Shown here in pieces: positions 16,775 through 27,500 of a stretch of 50,183 nucleotides of DNA (its first letter is position 1; each line of letters begins with the position of its first letter). Origin of the DNA: Isoptericola sp042668085 (GTDB lineage: Bacteria > Actinomycetota > Actinomycetes > Actinomycetales > Cellulomonadaceae); assembly GCF_042668085.1 (NCBI RefSeq), contig NZ_JBHVBO010000013.1, forward strand, positions 1 to 50,183. Direction: 5' to 3'. The notes below the pieces were generated by a model. That model searched no databases, was not told the origin of the DNA, and saw only the letters and a program-made list of their open reading frames with translations. The position numbers and the translations under genes were made by a program.

Positions 16775-18520
16775 GTGAACGCGGATTCCGAGTGGCTCGT
16801 TGATGCGACGTCGCACAGCGATGTCGGCCGCCTCGCACGCGCGTTCGCGTGGGAGGGCACCCCGCTTGGTGGCGCGAGCGAGTGGCCGCACGCCCTGCGT
16901 AACGCGGTGCGCCTGTGCTTCTCCACGCGTTTTCCGGTCATGCTCGTGTGGGGGCCGGATCTGACGATGATCTACAACGACGCCTACCGAGACCTGCTCG
17001 GCACCAAGCATCCCGCGGCCCTCGGTGCGCCGATCCAGAAGGTCTGGTCGGAAGTCTGGGACGACGTCGCCCCGCTGTTCGACACGGTCCTCACCACAGG
17101 GCAGGCGACGTGGAGCGAGCACCTGCCCCTGGTCATGAACCGCTCCGGCTTTGCCGAGGAGACGTACTTCACCTTCTCCTACAGCCCACTCCTGGACGAC
17201 CAGGGCCGCATCGCCGGGCTGCTGGACATCGTGACCGAGACCACCGGAGACGTGGTCAACCATCGGCGCCTGGCCACGATCGGTGACCTCCAGGCCGCCC
17301 TGCCCACCAGATTCACCGGCCTGCGCGCCTTCGCCGAGCCATGCATCGAGGTGTTCGCAAGCAGCGCGGACATCGCCCGCGCCGCGTTCTACGACATCGA
17401 CGCTCCGCACCCCCAGCTGCTGATCCAAACCGGCACAGCCCCCGAGACGACGGAACAGGCTCTCGTCGAACGAGCCCTGGCAACCAGACAACGCCTGGTC
17501 GCCGACGGGCTCGTCGTCAAGCCGCTACGAGACACCAGCCGCCGCGGCGTCGTGGGCGTCCTGGTACTTCGCGCCGCCGCAGGGCGGCCCTGGGATGACG
17601 GCTATGCCCGCTACCTTTCTGGCCTTGCGACCACGATCGGGGCCGCACTGCGCGACGCCGTACGGCTGCGCACCACCTTGGACACGCTGCGCCAGCGAGC
17701 CGAACGGTCCGAAGAAGAGACCGCCCAAGCGCGAAAGCTCGCTCTCGCCTTGCAACGGGCAATCATGACCGAACCGCCGCAGCCCGACGATCTCGAGCTT
17801 GCCGTGCACTACCAACCCGCCGCCCTGGATCGAGACATCGGCGGCGACTGGTACGACGCATTTATGACCCAGGACGGTGCCACGACGCTCGTTATCGGCG
17901 ACGTCGTGGGCCACGACCTGACTGCCGCCGCGGCGATGGGCCAACTGCGCGGGCTCGTGCGCGCCATCGGCTTCGACAGCGACCATCCTCCCGCCCGGCT
18001 TCTTGAACGGGTCGACGCCGCCATCGATGGGCTCGCGCTAGGCGAGCACGCCGTGGCGACCGCAATCGTCGCTCGGATCGAACAACGCGAGGAGCAACGC
18101 GCTACCGGGGTGCGGACGCTGCGGTGGTCCAGCGCCGGCCACCTACCACCGATTCTCATCCGCTCCGATGGCTCGGTCGAGATCTTGACGCTGCGCAACG
18201 ACCTGCCGTTGGGGCTACGCCTCGCCGCAACCCGCCGCGAGCACACGGTCGACCTTTGCGCCGAAGACACACTGGTCCTGTACACCGACGGTCTCGTCGA
18301 ACGACGAGGCCACAACCTGCGCGACGACGTCGACGCACTCGCACAAGCCCTCCAAGGCGCCTCCCGGCAGAGCCTCGACGACGTCATCAGCACCGCCCTG
18401 TCACTCCTGAACACCAGCGAGGGAGAAGACGACGTCGCCATCGTGGCCCTGCGTACCCGACCACAACACGTCGCCGCGCAATCGCCAGTCGAGGCAGCGA
18501 GCCCGGTCGCGCGCGCCTAG
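16775..18520 (+). CDS. PAS-GAF-type sensor with SpoIIE/PP2C serine phosphatase domain
   Basis: A 581-residue soluble phosphatase of the RsbU/SpoIIE kind. Residues 35-145 look like PAS (PVMLVWGPDLTMIYNDAYRD, TYFTFSYSPLLDDQGRIAGL). Residues 170-290 are GAF-like, followed by a short coiled coil (RQRAERSEEETAQARKLALA). The phosphatase domain starts near 330 with DIGGDWYDAF and GDVVGHDLTAAAAMGQLR, then SSAGHLPPIL, LYTDGLVERRG and EGEDDVAIVAL; the acidic metal ligands are present. Such proteins usually dephosphorylate anti-anti-sigma factors. No STAS or anti-sigma gene is in the window, so its target is elsewhere. Confidence 0.9.
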   Translation: MNADSEWLVDATSHSDVGRLARAFAWEGTPLGGASEWPHALRNAVRLCFSTRFPVMLVWGPDLTMIYNDAYRDLLGTKHPAALGAPIQKVWSEVWDDVAPLFDTVLTTGQATWSEHLPLVMNRSGFAEETYFTFSYSPLLDDQGRIAGLLDIVTETTGDVVNHRRLATIGDLQAALPTRFTGLRAFAEPCIEVFASSADIARAAFYDIDAPHPQLLIQTGTAPETTEQALVERALATRQRLVADGLVVKPLRDTSRRGVVGVLVLRAAAGRPWDDGYARYLSGLATTIGAALRDAVRLRTTLDTLRQRAERSEEETAQARKLALALQRAIMTEPPQPDDLELAVHYQPAALDRDIGGDWYDAFMTQDGATTLVIGDVVGHDLTAAAAMGQLRGLVRAIGFDSDHPPARLLERVDAAIDGLALGEHAVATAIVARIEQREEQRATGVRTLRWSSAGHLPPILIRSDGSVEILTLRNDLPLGLRLAATRREHTVDLCAEDTLVLYTDGLVERRGHNLRDDVDALAQALQGASRQSLDDVISTALSLLNTSEGEDDVAIVALRTRPQHVAAQSPVEAASPVARA

Positions 18521-18803
18521 GTGTGGTGCTCGGCGCCAGCCCCGGGCGCGTCACGACGTACGCATGGGCGTCGTGGTGGGTTGCGGATTCCCTCTCGCGA
18601 CTGCGGGAGGTCAACTGCACCCTCAGGGGCGCTGACTAGGAGCGATGCAACCTCCTGCGTACACCGCCTGCAACGTGTCCCAGGGTCGTGCACGGGAGGG
18701 CGCTCGGGAGCAATCTGCGTTGTCTGTCGGCAGCGCGAGTGGTGAACAGGACGACTCCGCGAGTGGGATAGACATCCGACCGGGCCGCGCGCAGGCTGAA
18801 GGC

Positions 18804-19187
18804 ATGCGCGAGCCCGTCAGCACGTCCATGGCTCCTGGCTCTCCGTTCTTCTCCCAGGCGGTCAAGGCCGGTCCGTTCGTCATCGTCTCGGGGCTGGTGG
18901 GTGTCGATGTCTCGACGGGCGCCCTTGCCGGCCCGACGATCCAGGAGCAGACCCACCAGGCGTTGACCAACTGTCGAGAGGTCCTCCATGCGGCCGGCGT
19001 GACGCTCGACGACGTCGTCGAGGTGGGAGTGCTGCTGGTGGACCCGGACGACTTCGCCGGGATGAACGAGGAGTACGCGCGGTGGTTCCCGGACGATCCT
19101 CCGGCCCGGTACGCGGCCAAGCTCGGTGCTGTGATCCCTGGGGTCCTCGTCTCGATACGCATGATGGCGGTCGTGACCGGACAGTGA
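18804..19187 (+). CDS. RidA family protein
   Basis: About 127 residues. RidA proteins hydrolyse reactive enamine/imine intermediates; other members are inactive or act differently. Family features are SPFFSQAVKAGPFVIVSGLV, the helix QTHQALTNCREVLHAAGVTL, DDVVEVGVLLVDPDDFAGMN and PPARYAAKL. The Arg in the PAR motif is the usual carboxylate-binding residue. The exact substrate cannot be given. The ATG at 18804 was chosen; ATG at 18828 is possible. It is not obviously in an operon. Confidence 0.85.
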   Translation: MREPVSTSMAPGSPFFSQAVKAGPFVIVSGLVGVDVSTGALAGPTIQEQTHQALTNCREVLHAAGVTLDDVVEVGVLLVDPDDFAGMNEEYARWFPDDPPARYAAKLGAVIPGVLVSIRMMAVVTGQ

Positions 19188-19562
19188 CAGCTCGGCGTCA
19201 GCAGCCTCCCCCCGTTGATTCTCGTCGTTCGAACGGACCCAGGCCACGGCGTGCGGGAGAGGTCTGCCGTGGAGCGACATGCCGTCTCCATCTCGCGGGA
19301 GAGTCCCAGGATTCCCAGGGTTGAAGTGGAGGGAGCGTTCGTAGCGTCGCGGCGTGAGAGACGAGCCGCGTGCGCTGCGCATGGGCAAAATGCGTAGGCC
19401 GGTAGCGGGTGAAATTAGGAAGACTCGGACGACAATCGCTCCGGCTTGTTGCCAGCGGCAACGCTTCAGCGGCGGTTGTGAGCGCGCTGTCGCGTCAGGT
19501 TTCGTCGCTCCTGCTGCCGCGCGAGGAGGTGCCCTTCGTGGTGCAGTGCTGGCACATCACCG

Positions 19563-19886
19563 GTAGCGCAAGGGGACAACGAGAGACCGGTCGCAGACCT
19601 GTTCCTTCCGGCAGAGCGAAAGCAGGCCGTGGTGACGCACGATGCGCTTCGTGTGGACGGATGGTGGAGGGTGTCGACGATCGCGCGCTGTGACGTGCGA
19701 GCGGTCCGCGGGGATGTCCCCGGCCGACCGACCTAGTCTGACCGAGTCGTCGTCGAACACGTGGGCGGCGAACTGCGACTGCCTCGGTACGCCGAACCGC
19801 CGGCCGAGGTGATTCGACGCCTGCAAGAGTGGTCCGAGGTCGGCGAGCGTCCCGGTGCCCCCCCGGCGGAGGACGCTAATGCCTGA
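19563..19886 (+). pseudogene. Coding-like frame interrupted by a TAG stop
   Basis: One plus frame reads DLFLPAERKQAVVTHDALRV and GWWRVSTIARCDVRAVRGDV, meets TAG at 19734, and continues in the same frame as VVVEHVGGELRLPRYAEPPA and EVIRRLQEWSEVGERPG to a TGA at 19884. Both parts have actinobacterial codon use and no other good reading covers them. No start codon with a ribosome-binding site is visible. A decayed gene is the simplest view. The family is not recognised. Confidence 0.4.
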
Positions 19887-20277
19887 ATCGAGGCCCGCCC
19901 TCCTGGAGCCGATTCAGTGGGAAGCTCACGGTCCGGGTCCGCGGTACCGCTCGTGATGGCTGGGCTCCGGAATCAACTCGTGTGACGCGAGGTGACTGGC
20001 GCGCGACGCGTTACCTTCGGCAGTGGTGCGTTGGTGGGTTGAGACCGCCACCGTTCTGTCGCGCCCGGGCCGCGTACAGGGCGCGCCGTCGACACGCCGC
20101 TCAGAAATCTCGTTCAAGGTCCGCGCCGGCTCAGGATCTCCGGGAGGTGTTTCGCTGCGGCTGCTGCCGCGGATGCTTGCTGCCGGGCGCAGGCTACGTG
20201 GATCTTCAGGGCGGCTGCACGGACGTGTGCCAGCCGGCGTGTGGCGAGATGCCTCGAGACGGCGGACGGCCCGGACG
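19887..20277. other. Intergenic stretch, no gene seen
   Basis: About 390 bases between the decayed frame and the convergent GntR gene. Open frames here have poor residue composition. Confidence 0.5.
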
Positions 20278-20946
20278 TCAGGCTGAGGCGTGGATGGCGG
20301 CCATGCCGGGCGCGCGTCCGGCCTCGATGTGGGCGTAGACCCTGGACTCGGCGAGGCGTTCGTTTCCGGAGCAGATCGCGTCCACGATCGTTTCGTGCTC
20401 GGCGCAGGCGAGGGACTGGTCGTTCTGGCTGGTGAGGTGGAACATCCAGGTGAGCCTGCCGGCTACGGCCTGCATGAGTGAGGACAGGATTCCGTTGTCG
20501 GCGATGTCGACGAGGGTCTGGTGGAGCTGCGCGTGGGTGGTCGCGAATTCGAGTGACTGGGGTGAGCGCATGGCCTCTCGTGTGGCGCGCACCTGGGTGT
20601 CGAGTTGGTCGCGGATTGCCGCGTCGTGCTGGGCGCGCCGGGCAGCAAGGATGGCCGCGCGGACCTCGAGAGCGAGTCTGGCGTCGAAGAGTTCGTCCAC
20701 GAGGGCGCTGTTCCAGACAGTGACTTGTGCACCGCGTCGCGGGAGGTGCTGCACGAAACCGTCTGTCGCGAGACGTGGCAGCGCCTCGCGCACGGGGATC
20801 CGGGAGACCTGCATCTCCTCGGCGATCTCGTTCTCGATCAGACGGTGCCCTTGGGGGTAGTGACCCGCGATGATGCGGCTGCGTAGCTCGTCATACAACA
20901 TGCCCGACAGGCGCTGCTTCGTTCCGGGCGGAGATGTGGTGGTCAC
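20278..20946 (-). CDS. GntR family regulator (FadR/FCD subfamily)
   Basis: About 222 residues. The N-terminal winged helix is at residues 13-75: LYDELRSRIIAGHYPQGHRL, IENEIAEEMQVSRIPVREAL, then GFVQHLPRRGAQVTVW. The C-terminal helical FCD ligand domain (about 85-215) has the histidines expected to hold a metal (THAQLHQTLVDIADN, CAEHETIVDAI). The GTG at 20946 is chosen because GAGG lies 8 bases upstream; the longer frame into the intergenic region is non-coding. It is divergent from the transporter and dehydratase genes and probably represses them until a sugar acid binds. Confidence 0.88.
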   Translation of the reverse strand: MTTTSPPGTKQRLSGMLYDELRSRIIAGHYPQGHRLIENEIAEEMQVSRIPVREALPRLATDGFVQHLPRRGAQVTVWNSALVDELFDARLALEVRAAILAARRAQHDAAIRDQLDTQVRATREAMRSPQSLEFATTHAQLHQTLVDIADNGILSSLMQAVAGRLTWMFHLTSQNDQSLACAEHETIVDAICSGNERLAESRVYAHIEAGRAPGMAAIHASA

Positions 20947-21063
20947 TGTCAGATCCTCTGCTGCCCTCGGCGCGACCCGCACCTCGATGGCAGGGCTCTC
21001 GGTGTGCGCCACCTTAGCGATGTCGACCCGCCCTGGCCGCGGATCTTGGCTGATGTATTCAAA

Positions 21064-21166
21064 GTATACGAGGAAGGCTGCTCGGATGCCCGCAGGCCCC
21101 ACGGCGCTGTCAAGAAGGTTGCGCCCTGGGCCGCGAATGTATACATTCCTCGCCAGAAGGTATACC
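21064..21166. promoter_or_regulatory. Three GTATAC-centred operator candidates
   Basis: GTATAC occurs at 21064-21069, within the perfect 12-base palindrome AATGTATACATT at 21136-21147, and within GGTATACC at 21159-21166. They are AT-rich islands in the divergent gap between the GntR gene and the MFS gene and resemble operators bound by FadR-type GntR proteins. A -35/-10 pair was not assigned. Confidence 0.65.
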
Positions 21167-21335
21167 GATCGATCGGGAGTCGTGCACAGTCGCGCGACCC
21201 GGGACGCACCTCCGGATCGACGGCACTGGCTGTATCGGTGGGACACGAGCACCGTGCCCGCCGAGGGCGCACGACGACGTCGCGCCCGGTGCCTGTGCCG
21301 ACCGCACCCGCTGACGAAAGATCACGAGGAATCCC

Positions 21336-22649
21336 ATGAGCACCAACACCACGGTGACGCGACCCGGCCGGCTGCGCTGGGCCGTCATCGGGCTCGCCGC
21401 CGGCGCGTCATGCCTTGCCATCATGGACACAGCCATCCTTGGTGTGGCTATGCCCACCATCTCCACCGATCTAGGCCTTGACGCGGCCCAAACCGGCATC
21501 CTGTTCAGCGGGTTCGCGCTGAGCATGGCCGTCTTTCAGCTCCCTGCCGGGGTGATGGTCGACAAGTACGGAGCCCGCCGCATGCTCGGGTTCGGTGCGC
21601 TGCTGTGGTCGCTTGCCACGGCTGCCGCGGGCATGGCTAAGGGGCTGAGCACGCTGATCGTCTCTCGCATCCTGCTCGGGCTGGGGCAGGCACCGCAGCA
21701 GCAGGCGTGCGTCAAGGTCGTCAGCGAATGGATGCCGCTGCGGGAACGAGCGCTGGCCTCGGGGTTGTATGACACCGGGGGAGCGGTCGGGTCCGCACTT
21801 GCCTTCCCTCTTGCGGCGGCGCTGATCGCGCTCTCCGGCTGGCGATCCGCCTTCGTCGTATGCGGTGGACTTGGCATCATCTGGGCGCTGGTGTGGCTGC
21901 AGTTCTACCGCAAGCCCCAGGACCATCCGCGAATCGGCGCAGCCGAGCTGGCGATGCTCGAGAACGACGACGCACGCAACCGCCCCGACGAGCCCGCGGT
22001 GGCGCTGGCGGCGTTCTTCACCCAGCGCAAGGTCTGGGGCCTGATCCTCGCGTTCCTCACCCGCGGCTTCTCCATGGCGTTTTTCCTCACCTGGCTTCCC
22101 ACCTACCTGGTCGACACCTACGGGTTCTCGCTGCTGAAGACCGGCACGCTGTCGGCGCTGCCGATCGTGGCAGGGGTCATCGGCAACCTCGTCGGCGGCT
22201 TCTTCACCGACTGGCTCGTGCGACGTGGCCACAGCCTCGACTACTCCCGCAAGGTCACCATGGTCCTGGGCATCGTGTCGGCCATGGCGATGGCTCCCGC
22301 AGCCTTCGTGGACAACGCGATCCTCGCCGTAGCACTGCTGGCCCTGGCCAACTTCGGCACCCAGTTCGCCTCAGGTGCCATGTGGTCCCTGCCCGCCGAC
22401 CTCGCACCCAACGAGGCCTCGGTGGGCCGGCTGGCCGGCATCCAGAACGGCGCCCTGTGGCTCGGCTCCTTCCTCAGCCCGCTCTTTGTCGGTTTCGTCG
22501 TCAAGGCGGCAGGCGGCAACTTTACAGTGCCGCTCCTGGTGGGCGGGCTGATGGGAGTGCTCACCCTGGTCGCGATCTTCTGGATCGTCGGCCGGATCGA
22601 GCCGCTGCGCATCGGCCGCCCGGCGAACCTCGAGGAGGTTGGCCGATGA
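21336..22649 (+). CDS. MFS transporter, anion:cation symporter type (sugar acid uptake)
   Basis: A 437-residue inner-membrane permease with about 12 hydrophobic segments. The loop between helices 2 and 3, LPAGVMVDKYGARRMLGFGA, is the MFS signature. SRILLGLGQAPQQQACVKVV, YDTGGAVGSALAFPLAAAL and AFFLTWLPTYLVDTYGFSL are typical of the ACS family, which carries hexuronates, glucarate or galactonate with protons. AGGA lies before the ATG. The stop overlaps the next start (ATGA), so it is co-translated with the dehydratase-like enzyme. The substrate is inferred from that neighbour. Confidence 0.88.
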   Translation: MSTNTTVTRPGRLRWAVIGLAAGASCLAIMDTAILGVAMPTISTDLGLDAAQTGILFSGFALSMAVFQLPAGVMVDKYGARRMLGFGALLWSLATAAAGMAKGLSTLIVSRILLGLGQAPQQQACVKVVSEWMPLRERALASGLYDTGGAVGSALAFPLAAALIALSGWRSAFVVCGGLGIIWALVWLQFYRKPQDHPRIGAAELAMLENDDARNRPDEPAVALAAFFTQRKVWGLILAFLTRGFSMAFFLTWLPTYLVDTYGFSLLKTGTLSALPIVAGVIGNLVGGFFTDWLVRRGHSLDYSRKVTMVLGIVSAMAMAPAAFVDNAILAVALLALANFGTQFASGAMWSLPADLAPNEASVGRLAGIQNGALWLGSFLSPLFVGFVVKAAGGNFTVPLLVGGLMGVLTLVAIFWIVGRIEPLRIGRPANLEEVGR

Positions 22650-23872
22650 CATCGACAACGCCTGTCACCGCACCCATCACCCCTCCGTGGGCCGACGCGG
22701 ACGACTCACCCCGTATCACCGACGTACGCACCTTCATCACCGCGCCTGAAGGACTCAACCTCGTCGTCGTCCAGGTGGACACCGACACCCCCGGCCTACA
22801 AGGACTCGGCTGCGCCACCTTCACGTTCCGCGCAAAGGCCGTAGAGACCGTCGTGCAGGACTACCTCGCACCACGGGTGATCGGTCGCAGCGTGCGCGAC
22901 GTCACCGATATCTTCCGCAGCCTTGAACTCGGCCCCTACTGGCGCGGAGGACCCATCGAGAACAGTGCGCTGAGCGGCATCGACATGGCCCTGTGGGACA
23001 TCAAGGGCAAGCTCGCGAACATGCCCGTCTGGTCGCTCCTGGGCGGCCTCACCCGCGCCCACCTGCCCACCTACATATCCGTGTTCGCGCCCGACCTGCC
23101 CACGATCGTCGAGCGGGTGGGCCTCGCGCGCGAGCGCGGCCACACCCGGGTACGCCCGATGGTGCAGGGACCCGACCATGGCCGACCCCAGGCATCGGGA
23201 CGCGAGTACATCGCGGCCACCGTCCGCACCCTAGAACTACTGGAGCGTGAGCTCGGCGACGGACAGGAGTACGTCGTCGACGTCCACGGACGGCTGGAAC
23301 CTCAAGAGACCATCGAACTCGCCCGAGCACTCGAGCCATTCGACCTCGTCTATCTCGAGGACCCCTTCCCACCAGAGCACCTCGGCTGGCTGGCCACCCT
23401 GCGCGACCACACCACCCACCCGATCGCCATCGGTGAGGTCTTCACCACGGTCGACCAGTACCTACCTGGCCTGGCCTCCCGCAGCATCGACGTAGTCCGC
23501 AGCCACCTGTCGATGATCGGCGGGTTCACGCCGGCGATCGGGCTCGCCCACCTCGCGGCCCACTTCGGCGCCCAGATCGCCTGGCACGGGCCGTCGGACC
23601 TCAGCCCAGTGGGACATGCTGCCAACGCCGCTCTTGGCTTCGCCAGCCCCAACCTGCGCATCCATGAGCACCACGAACCGTCCGAGGCGGTCAGGGAGAT
23701 ATTCAGGGGCGCGCCTTCGGCTGCTAACGGAGTGATTGAGCCGTCTATCGCACCGGGTTGGGGCGTCGAGTTCGACGCACATGTCGCCGCCAAGTACCCC
23801 GCGATCGAACCCTCCCGCACCTCCGTCCTGGAGGCCCATCGAGACAGCGCGGGGTCCATCCGACGCCCATAG
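22646..23872 (+). CDS. Enolase-superfamily sugar-acid dehydratase (mannonate/gluconate dehydratase-like)
   Basis: About 408 residues, the usual length. A capping domain (residues 20-140) ends with GPYWRGGPIENSALSGIDMA, LWDIKGKLANMPVWSLLGG, which is typical of the ManD group. In the barrel, likely Mg ligands are the Asp in VVDVHGRLEP, the Glu in LVYLEDPFPPEH and the Glu in IAIGEVF. AWHGPSDLSPVGHAAN supplies a late active-site His. ManD-group enzymes dehydrate D-mannonate and/or D-gluconate to 2-keto-3-deoxy-gluconate, and some members have little activity. The 20-residue N-terminus is Pro/Thr-rich. With the adjoining transporter and GntR gene it forms a small catabolic cassette. Confidence 0.87.
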   Translation: MTSTTPVTAPITPPWADADDSPRITDVRTFITAPEGLNLVVVQVDTDTPGLQGLGCATFTFRAKAVETVVQDYLAPRVIGRSVRDVTDIFRSLELGPYWRGGPIENSALSGIDMALWDIKGKLANMPVWSLLGGLTRAHLPTYISVFAPDLPTIVERVGLARERGHTRVRPMVQGPDHGRPQASGREYIAATVRTLELLERELGDGQEYVVDVHGRLEPQETIELARALEPFDLVYLEDPFPPEHLGWLATLRDHTTHPIAIGEVFTTVDQYLPGLASRSIDVVRSHLSMIGGFTPAIGLAHLAAHFGAQIAWHGPSDLSPVGHAANAALGFASPNLRIHEHHEPSEAVREIFRGAPSAANGVIEPSIAPGWGVEFDAHVAAKYPAIEPSRTSVLEAHRDSAGSIRRP

Positions 23873-23916
23873 GCGAGAGGAAGCAGAGGCGAAGCGACTG
23901 CGGACCCGGACCCCCG

Positions 23917-23950
23917 CGCCCTCACTGGAGCACCCCGCCCGGTGAGGGCG
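23917..23950 (+). terminator. Hairpin after the dehydratase gene
   Basis: CGCCCTCAC (23917-23925) pairs perfectly with GTGAGGGCG (23942-23950) around a 16-base loop, 45 bases behind the stop. There is no T-run. Confidence 0.55.
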
Positions 23951-24503
23951 AGGGCCGCGGGATCCCGTGAACGCCTGTTTCTCCGGTGACGCCTTCGAGC
24001 TCGAGTTGCTCGATGAGACTTGAGCGCGCGAACGATGTCGTGGCCGTGAAGCCGGCGACGCGCTCTCCGAGGCGGCACACCGCGGCACGACGACGATCGT
24101 CGAGGCCGGGCACAGTCTCCGCCCCTGCACCATCAGCATCGCGGAGCGCTGCGGTTGCGCGCCGCCGACGGCGAGAGCGCGGCGGGCAGGCAGTTTGCGC
24201 TCTCCGTCGATCACGTCGCCCTTGTGCTTCGAGTGCGCCGCCCCGGGCCGCGCACGAGCGTCTGCTCGCAGCCGAGGTCGTGCGGCCCGCGGGACCTTCA
24301 TCTCGATGGTTGTCGTCCAGGTCCGGCTGTCGGGAGGGGTGGGCGCAGGCCGGGTCGGGGCCTGCTGTGAGTGCCCCAGTTTTTTCACCCGCTACGGTCA
24401 TTGACCTCGCATCGAGCATCCAGTTTGATCGCCGCAGGCTTGAGTGATCGAGGTAACTGATCGCTCGGGCGCCTACTCGGTCAGCTGAACACATGGCGGT
24501 GTC
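23951..24503. other. Stretch without an assignable gene
   Basis: About 550 bases. Two minus-strand frames here have short coding-like runs (for example GERVAGFTATTSFARSSLIE), possibly the remains of a frameshifted gene, but no start, family or continuous frame could be assigned. Confidence 0.4.
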
Positions 24504-27500
24504 GTGCGCGGATTCGGATGGTTCCCCAGAGTTGTGGTCGGTCGCCGTGCCGAGCCCAGCAAGTCGGTAGCGGGGGGCCTCGCGATGGGCGTGGTCCTGT
24601 CGATTGTGGGTGTTGCCGCCGTGGTCCCGGCGGCGTCGAGCGCCGCAGAGGCTCCGACCGGCACGGCGGCAAGCAATCAGGTCGAGACGGGCGAGGAGCT
24701 GCCCGGACCAGGTGACGATGTCGCTACCGGGACGGCGATGCCTGGAACGGCGCCGGATGAGGTGGTGGGCGGTCGTTCCGTGGCGGAAGAGGCCGCGTTG
24801 TCGCGCGCGAGTGAGACTGGCAAGCCGGTCGAGGTCGTGGAGGACCGTGGCGAGTCGCACGAGGTGTGGGCGCTTGCCACCGGCGCCTTGGAACGTCGTG
24901 AGTTCGTCGTTCCGAGATGGGCGCGTGGTGATGGCGGCTGGGTGCGCGTGGATACCACACTGGCAGCGGCTTCGGACGGTGTCGTGACACCGGCGGCGAG
25001 CACGGTGGACGTGGAATTCTCGGGTGGTGGTGAGACTGCTCCGCTCGTCCGGCTGACCAGAGATGCTCGCGTCATGGAGTGGACATGGCCAGGGGCCTTG
25101 CCCGCGCCAGCTCTGAATGGAGACACCGCGACCTACGCCGATGTCATCGACGGCGTGGATCTGCAGATGACAGCGACAGAGCGTGGGTTCGCCTCGTTCT
25201 TGGTCGTCAAGACGGCGGAAGCTGCTGCGTCGCCCGAGCTGGAGGAAATCCGGTTCGACCTGGACACCGAAGGGTTGGACGTGAGCGTGGCCCAGGACGG
25301 CGGGCTCACGGCGCTTGACCAGGGCTCCGATGCCGTGGTGTTCGAGGCACCGCCCGCGGCGATGTGGGAGCAGGGCGGGCAAGCAGCCGAGCCCTCCGGT
25401 GGGGGAGGCGACGGCGCGGCGCGTGTCGCCGGCACGACGGCCGAACCGGAGCGGGGGCCTGCGGTGGCCGATGAAGGCGCTGTCGCGCCGGTCGAGGTGA
25501 CCGTTTCTGCGGACCAGGACGAGTTGACTCTGGTACCTGACCAGGCATTGCTCCAGGACCCGGAGACGACGTTCCCCGTGGTCATCGATCCACGAGTCGC
25601 GACCCCGGGCAGGACGGCGTGGACGGCGACCAACAAGTCCTACCCGTCGACGTCCTACTGGCAGTTCCGTGGTGATGCCGACGAAGGGCTCGGGACCTGT
25701 GAGGGGTGGGCTGGTTGCGCGGGCGGCTCGACGTACCGGCTCTTCTACCAGTTCGACGTTTCGACGTTCAAGGGCAAGGGCATCAGTTCTGCGAAGTTCC
25801 GTGTGGAGAACACGCACTCGGCTCAATGCACCGCGAGAACTGTGCACCTCTACCACACCAAGGGCATCAATTCGTCAACGACGTGGAACACGCAGGCGGC
25901 AACCGGCTTCTTCAAGAAACTAGTTACATCGAAATCCTTCAGCTACGGGGGGAACCAAGACCCGTGCAAGTCACCCGGAGTAGCGGAATTCTCCGTCACG
26001 TCCTTGATCGAGCAGGGCGCGGCAGCAGGGTGGAACACCGTGGCGCTGGGGTTGCGGGCTGACTCGGAAACGGACAAATACCACTGGAAGCGGTTCTCCA
26101 AGAACGCCTACCTGCAGGTGGTGTACAACTCGGTGCCGCGACAGGTGAAGACGTCGGCTCTTGCTCTAAAGTATGGCGGTGAGTGTTCCGACACAACTCT
26201 TGCGAGTCCCGTGAGAATTCGCACGGCGGAATCGAACTTGATGGGCGTCCACACAGGAGCGGCCACGGACCCAGATGGTGAAGCCATCCGGGTGCAGTTC
26301 CGCGTGACGAGCTCCGACGGAAGTGTGGACACGACCCTATCTACTCCGTGGAAGAAAAGCGGATCATACTTCTCGATGAATATGCCGAAGGTGCCTGCGA
26401 ACGTGCGGATCGGCTGGATCGTGCGGGTACAGGATCGGCAGCTTGACGGTGAGGGCGTATCTTCCTCGGGCCCCTGGTCGAGCCCAGGATGCTATTTCGT
26501 GGTCGACACGAGCATGCCGAAGGCGCCGGTCATCACGTCGGACAACAACGAGTACCCGGAGCCTGATCCGTCGGACCCTGAGGACATGCCCCACGGTGGC
26601 GCTGGCGAGTATGGCTGGTTCACCATCGACTCGTCGTCATCGGACGTCGTCCGGTACGAGTATCAGTTCTCGGGCGGAAGCATCGTGAAAAAGGCCGGCG
26701 GCCAAGTTCGAGTGGCGTACCTACCCCAAGACCCCGGCGACCACCGCCTCACGGCAACGGCGTTCGACGCTGCCGGGAACAAGGCGACCTCGACCTACGA
26801 CTTCCGCGTCGACTACGGGCGGGACCCGGTGGGAAACTGGACGTTCGACGATCCGGTCGATGGTGAGCAGGCACCCACCGGATTTACGCTCGCGGGCAAT
26901 GCTCAGGTGGTCGATCCGGGACGAGACCGCGCCGCCGAGGGGAACGCGCTCAGACTGGACGGCTCAGGCGACTGGGCGCAGAGCAGTGGTGGGTCGGTCA
27001 GCACCGCGGGGCACTTCTCCGTCGAAGCCTGGGCGAAGGTCGACTCCTTGCCCACCAGTCCGGCGATGGTGGCCTCACGGGGTGGGTCCAGTCAGCTGGG
27101 CTTCATGCTCTACCTGTCGTCCGCCCAGGACCGTTGGGTGTTCGGCCAGGACAAATCAGACGCCCCAGGGTCGGTGGGGTCGAAGGTAATCTCTCAGGTC
27201 CCTGTCACCCTCGGAAAATGGACACACCTGCTCGGGGTCGTCGACGCATACCGCAAGACCATGCAGCTCTACGTGAACGGCGTGCCCACAACCGAGGTCG
27301 CCATGCCTGAAAGATGGGCGGCGACCGGCGACACGTATATTGGTGCCGCCAAATACGGAACGAGTGCACCATCCCTTCCTTTCAAGGGAGACATCGACAG
27401 CGTACGGAGCTACAACCGCATCGTGACCGCCACCGAGGCCAGTGCGCTAGCAACCCGCATCCCGCAGGTGGGGGCGCGGTGGACTTTCGAAGAGGCTGAC

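Noticed and set aside
23922..25856. 644-codon minus-strand frame across the start of the LamG gene
   Set aside because: It overlaps the signal peptide and N-terminal part of a convincing secreted protein, and its composition is atypical.
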